The notes beneath the pieces were generated by a model. It saw nothing but the letters and a program-made list of their open reading frames with translations. It was not told the DNA's origin and did no database searches. The position numbers and the translations under genes are program-made. Positions 33,186-36,810 of a stretch of DNA of 36,810 nucleotides are shown here, piece by piece. Numbering within the stretch: the stretch's first letter is position 1; every line of letters starts with the position of its first letter. Origin of the DNA: Chloroflexota bacterium (GTDB lineage Bacteria; Chloroflexota; Anaerolineae; Promineifilales; Promineifilaceae). The stretch is taken from positions 1 to 36,810 of the forward strand of contig JAAYYY010000562.1 of assembly GCA_012515125.1 (NCBI GenBank), read 5' to 3'.

Positions 33186-35477
33186 ATGGCGCTGTTAACG
33201 AAGTTGAAGATGCCGATCATCGCGCTCCCGCCGGTAGCCCTGGCTTTGCTGGTGCTGCTGGGAGCGCTGGGTGTGCGGCCGAACGAGGTGTCCGGGGCAG
33301 CGCAGATCTGGGTCGGCCGGGTAGCCGAGCTGGAGCAGGACGGCCTGCCGCCCAGCTTTGTGGCGGCCCGCGGCGACGAGCCGCTTCCCGTGCTCATTAC
33401 CTCCGGAACGGCGCAGGCTGTGACCGCCGGCAGCCGGCTGGAGATCAGCTGGCCTGCCAGCCAGGCCGAGGCAGGAAGGCTGGTCGTCGCCTTCGATGCG
33501 GCCCAGGAGCGGCTCTACCTGCTCGACCCGCTTACCGGCGAGCTGTATACAGCAAACCCCGGCAGCCAGACAATCCAGACGGCCGGCGTCATCGCCGCAG
33601 CCGTTGGCTCGCGGGCGCTGGCCGTCGATGGCGCCGGCAACCGGCTCTACCTGCTCGACGCCGCCGGCACGCGCGTCTTCAGCCTGCCGCTCTCGGCAAC
33701 CGGGACCGCCCCGGCCACGCCGGTCGCCGATCTGACCTCCCTCGGGCTGGCCCCGGCCGGGGCGCTGGCGCTGCATCCTGAAGATGGGCGCCTCTACCTG
33801 CTCAGCCTGCGCGGCAGCTCTCTCTATCAGCTCTCCACAGCCGGCGAGCTGCAGGATAGTTTTGCCATCCCGCCTGCTTCGCCCAGCCGGGTCAGAGCCA
33901 TGACCTTTGCGCCAAGCCACGATGCGACGGACGCACCCGAGACGCAGAGCCTCTACGTCGTCGGCGAGACCGCAACCTACGAGTGGTGGCCGCAGAACGC
34001 GCCGAATCTGGTTGCCGAGACGCTCGTCGCCGATCTTGTGCAGAGCACAGATACGTCGCTCTATGACATACCCAGCCCGGATCCGGCCGGCCTTGCCTAT
34101 TGGCCAGGTGTAGATCGTCTGGTGGCGACAGATTCGGAAGTCAACGAGACCGACATCTTTGACGGTCGCAGCGCCTTCGTAGTCACCCGCACGGGTACGG
34201 CAACTCATGGAAGCGATTTGACGCCGGTGACAGATGAGCCGACCGGCGTCGCCATGAATATCCCCGCCGGTACCGTCTTCTACTCCGACGATACCGGGAC
34301 AAGGACTGTCTACGAGGTCAACAAGATGCCGAATGAGGTTGTGAGTGCCGGCAACGTCGTCGGGGTCTACCCAATCGGCGGCGATCCCGAAGGGGTGGCC
34401 TTCGACGCGGCTGGCAGGCGCCTCTTCATTATCGACGGGCAGAACAGGGATTTGCACGTCGTGACACGCACCGATTCAGGTGGCGGGCCGTTCCTCGCCG
34501 CCGGCGCCTCTCACGTTCTCTCGACTTTCGATCTGGGCATCCATAATCTCGTCGATCCCGAGGGCGTCGAGTACGACCCGGACACAGGCCTTATTTACGT
34601 GCTTGATAGTGCGGCGCCTTACTTGATTTACGAGTTTGAGCTGGATGGCGACCTGACTCTGCTCAACACCATCGACATTTCCGCAGCCGGGCCGGACAAG
34701 CCGGCGGGCCTCGCCATTGCCCCAAGCAGTAACGGCGGCGCCGGCCGCAACTTCTACATCGTCGATCGCGGCGAGGATAGTGGTAGTAACGTGACGAACA
34801 ACGACGGCCGGCTCTACGAGCTTTGCGTGGGCGCCTGCGCCAACATGCCGGACACGACGCCAGAGACGCCAGCGCCTACCGATACGCCGGAGACGCCAAC
34901 GGCGACCGCCACCATAACGCCGACCGAAACGCTTATTCCCACAGCCACAACAGCCGCAGCCACGCCGACGGCCGAACCGACGGCAACCGAGCCGTCGCCA
35001 CGCACGCCGACCCCCACCGGCACGCTGGTGACGCCGACGGCTACCGCGACTGCCACGGCGACCCGTACGCCTGGCCCCGACGACGTCCAGTTCTTCTTCT
35101 CGGTCATGGCCGTGAGCCGTGGGGGTTTTGGCGAGGAGAACGACGACTGCAGCGAAGCGCATCCGGTACGGCTGAACAATCCGCTCGAATTCTTGCCGGA
35201 AGACGGCGTCGACTGGTATCGCTTTAGCACGCCCACAGCCGGGCATCTGGTCGTCCGTGTTACCGGCTTCGTCCCGGTGGAGGGGCAGGTGGCGGTATAC
35301 CGCGGAGAAAGCTGCGAACAAGCGCAATTTCTCAAGAACATGGGGACGATTGGCTCGACAAAAACGGTTGACCTTGGCAACCAGCCTGCAGGTAACTACT
35401 TCGTCTTTGTCAGTAACGACGGCCCGCTTATGAATCAACCCTACCAACTCACGATTGAGTTTACGGCCAGCAACTAA
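33186..35477 (+). CDS. Exported beta-propeller protein with Thr/Pro linker and C-terminal PPC-like domain
   Basis: A 763-residue secreted protein. A signal-like hydrophobic helix (about residues 10-30) is followed by a long region with repeated blade signatures (LYLLDPLTGELYT, LYLLDAAGTRVF, LYLLSLRGSSLY, GVAFDAAGRRLFIID, GVEYDPDTGLIYVLD), typical of a beta-propeller of the NHL/esterase-like kind. A low-complexity Thr/Pro linker (about 555-633) leads to a beta-sandwich of the pre-peptidase C-terminal type (EDGVDWYRFSTPTAGHLVVRV ... GNYFVFVSN). No catalytic residues were identified, so binding or scaffolding at the surface is likelier. GGGA precedes the ATG. Confidence 0.8.
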   Translation: MALLTKLKMPIIALPPVALALLVLLGALGVRPNEVSGAAQIWVGRVAELEQDGLPPSFVAARGDEPLPVLITSGTAQAVTAGSRLEISWPASQAEAGRLVVAFDAAQERLYLLDPLTGELYTANPGSQTIQTAGVIAAAVGSRALAVDGAGNRLYLLDAAGTRVFSLPLSATGTAPATPVADLTSLGLAPAGALALHPEDGRLYLLSLRGSSLYQLSTAGELQDSFAIPPASPSRVRAMTFAPSHDATDAPETQSLYVVGETATYEWWPQNAPNLVAETLVADLVQSTDTSLYDIPSPDPAGLAYWPGVDRLVATDSEVNETDIFDGRSAFVVTRTGTATHGSDLTPVTDEPTGVAMNIPAGTVFYSDDTGTRTVYEVNKMPNEVVSAGNVVGVYPIGGDPEGVAFDAAGRRLFIIDGQNRDLHVVTRTDSGGGPFLAAGASHVLSTFDLGIHNLVDPEGVEYDPDTGLIYVLDSAAPYLIYEFELDGDLTLLNTIDISAAGPDKPAGLAIAPSSNGGAGRNFYIVDRGEDSGSNVTNNDGRLYELCVGACANMPDTTPETPAPTDTPETPTATATITPTETLIPTATTAAATPTAEPTATEPSPRTPTPTGTLVTPTATATATATRTPGPDDVQFFFSVMAVSRGGFGEENDDCSEAHPVRLNNPLEFLPEDGVDWYRFSTPTAGHLVVRVTGFVPVEGQVAVYRGESCEQAQFLKNMGTIGSTKTVDLGNQPAGNYFVFVSNDGPLMNQPYQLTIEFTASN
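34850..35085 (+). repeat. Low-complexity Thr/Pro linker-coding tract
   Basis: About 235 bases of imperfect ACN/CCN codon repeats (TPT, TATAT, ETPT units) inside the propeller gene, encoding a flexible extracellular spacer. Similar but shorter tracts occur in the lipoprotein gene before it and the pseudokinase gene after it. Confidence 0.7.
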
Positions 35478-35503
35478 CGGCCGCGGTCGGAGGAGTATTT
35501 GCG

Positions 35504-36810
35504 ATGGATGAACAAGAATTTCAGGATTACCGGCTTCTGGATCGCCTGAGCCGCAGCGCCAGCGGCGATCTTTACCGCGCTGTGGCGCATACCGGCACGC
35601 AGGAGCTACTGCTGCAACAGCTCCCGTTAGAGCTGCCCGCCGAGCAACTGGCCCAGGATATGCGCTGGCTGGCCCGGCCGGTGGCCGCGCTCGGGCGGCC
35701 CGCTGTGTCACGCATCGTCTCCTCTGGCCAGAGCGATGAGGGTAAGCTCTACCTGGTCTATGAGAACACAGCCGGCCAGCCCCTGCAGGCGCTCATCCCT
35801 GGCGCGCCGGAAAAGCTGGAGCCGGCCGCTGCTCTGACGCTCGCCGGTCAAATCGCCCATGTACTGGAACGCGGGCTGAAGGCGGGCATCATCCACAAGT
35901 TGCTGCTGCCGCACTTTCTCTTCCAGCAACCGGGGCAGCCGCCGACCGTTACCATTCTTGGTCTGGACTGGCCAGCCACGCTCTCCAATACTCTGCTTCC
36001 GCTGCTGCCGGAAGAAGAACTCGTCTACCTCTCGCCGGAACAGCGCCAGGGGAACGTCATCGACGGTCGCAGCAACATCTACTCGCTCGGCGCGATACTC
36101 TATAGCCTGTTCACCGGCGAGCCGCCGCTACCCACCGGCCCGGATGGCAAACACATCCCGCTCGCCGAGCGCCGGCCCGATCTGACCCAGCCCACCATTC
36201 GCCTGGTCGAGACCTGTCTGCAGCCGAATAGCTGGATGCGCTTCCAGACCTATGAGGCGCTGCGCAACGCCATCGACCAGGCTGCCGGGGTCGAATCGCC
36301 ATCCGATTCCACCGCAGTGATTACCTATCCCGTCGCGCCGCCTGCCTCGCGCCGCCGGCCTTTCCACCTGCGCACGTCGCTGGCACCATTGCTCGCCGCA
36401 CCCGTTCTTTTCATGGTGGGCGCGCTGTTAGCCCTCGGCGGCGGGGCATGGCTGCTCTTTGGCGGCGGCGCGAACGAGATGTCCGAACTGGACATGCCCG
36501 CGCCAACGCCGACACGCCCTGCCCTGCTGGAGGGCGCCGGGGATGGTCCGACCTCCGGCGATGCCACGAGGGCGCCCGGGCCCACGCCGACGTTGTTAGC
36601 CACGTCTACCCCCGAAGGCGATGTGGAGGGCGTCGCCGCCGTCGAGCCGCAAGACACCCCTACGAGGAGTGTACAGCCGACGCCAACCCTGGCCGATGAA
36701 AGCGAGGGCGCACAACCGACAAGCCCGCCGAGGGCAAGCACGCCCCGGCCGACTGTGTCGCCCACTCCGCTTATCTTTCCGACGGTAACGGCAACCAATG
36801 AACCGCCGCC
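35504..36810 (+). CDS. Transmembrane Ser/Thr pseudokinase (3' partial)
   Basis: Not listed in the ORF track because it runs off the right edge (435 codons seen). GGAGGAG at 35489-35495 sits eight bases before ATG 35504. The N-terminal domain follows the PknB-type plan and keeps YLSPEQ (177-179 as the APE site) and DGRSNIYSLGAILYSLFTGEPP. The ATP Lys is absent (QELLLQQL), HRDLKPxN reads HKLLLPHF (131-138), and DFG reads GLD (153-155) or is shifted; Asn191 replaces the F-helix Asp. A membrane helix (about 294-320) is followed by a Pro/Thr-rich extracellular tail. It is predicted to be a catalytically dead sensor or scaffold, but the end is missing. Confidence 0.85.
   Translation, partial: MDEQEFQDYRLLDRLSRSASGDLYRAVAHTGTQELLLQQLPLELPAEQLAQDMRWLARPVAALGRPAVSRIVSSGQSDEGKLYLVYENTAGQPLQALIPGAPEKLEPAAALTLAGQIAHVLERGLKAGIIHKLLLPHFLFQQPGQPPTVTILGLDWPATLSNTLLPLLPEEELVYLSPEQRQGNVIDGRSNIYSLGAILYSLFTGEPPLPTGPDGKHIPLAERRPDLTQPTIRLVETCLQPNSWMRFQTYEALRNAIDQAAGVESPSDSTAVITYPVAPPASRRRPFHLRTSLAPLLAAPVLFMVGALLALGGGAWLLFGGGANEMSELDMPAPTPTRPALLEGAGDGPTSGDATRAPGPTPTLLATSTPEGDVEGVAAVEPQDTPTRSVQPTPTLADESEGAQPTSPPRASTPRPTVSPTPLIFPTVTATNEPP

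Noticed and set aside
34850-35085. CRISPR or tandem-repeat array
   Set aside because: The repeats are imperfect Thr/Pro codons within an open reading frame, with no regular repeat-spacer pattern.

Overview
The window is about 37 kb of gene-dense, high-GC bacterial chromosome. No phage, insertion sequence, tRNA, rRNA or CRISPR array was seen. I infer a Chloroflexota-like (Caldilineae/Anaerolineae-type) source. The reasons are the Thr/Pro-rich linkers in exported proteins, the bacterial NBR1-type Ig domains, and a polysaccharide locus with no outer-membrane exporter in view, which fits a monoderm envelope. The taxonomic guess was not tested by any search.

Region 1 (1-4174, +) is a tight operon. 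It holds the end of an RsbW-like anti-sigma ATPase, two STAS anti-anti-sigma factors, two tandem paralogous proteins of unknown function, and a TTG-started CrtI/phytoene-desaturase-type FAD oxidoreductase. Region 2 (4171-9464) holds a small winged-helix-like protein (-), an AlkC-type DNA glycosylase with a C-terminal Ig-like domain (+), and a heterodimeric ABC exporter (-) with one consensus and one degenerate ATP site. Region 3 (9729-16592) holds a 1475-residue mosaic protein (two glycoside-hydrolase-like barrels, M23 peptidase, SH3b, three NBR1-like Ig domains, C39-like peptidase) with no signal peptide. A strong bidirectional hairpin terminator follows, then a minus-strand pair: a PlsC-like acyltransferase translationally coupled to an IMP dehydrogenase homologue.

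Region 4 (16950 to the right edge, +) is a long exopolysaccharide locus with many ATGA/TGATG overlaps. In order: priming phosphoglycosyl transferase, membrane GGDEF-like protein, Wzz/BY-kinase-like protein, Wzx flippase, GT4, GT2, Wzy/O-antigen-ligase-like polymerase, HprK-like P-loop kinase, thymidylate-kinase-like protein, ATP-grasp ligase, polysaccharide deacetylase, sulfotransferase, kinase-fold protein, alginate-lyase-like lipoprotein, beta-propeller surface protein, and the start of a membrane Ser/Thr pseudokinase that the ORF track does not list.

The main finding is that three regulators in this locus keep their domain architecture but have lost their catalytic motifs. The GGDEF motif reads RNNHF. 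The BY-kinase has lost the Walker A Lys and the Walker A' and B acidic residues. The Ser/Thr kinase has lost its VAVK Lys, HRD Asp and DFG motif. Downstream sit four ATP-dependent enzyme genes of unassigned substrate beside a sulfotransferase and a deacetylase. I read this as a Wzx/Wzy-type pathway for a probably sulfated or otherwise modified surface polysaccharide, controlled by pseudoenzymes rather than by classical tyrosine phosphorylation or c-di-GMP synthesis. The function is inference; the residue losses are read directly from the sequence.
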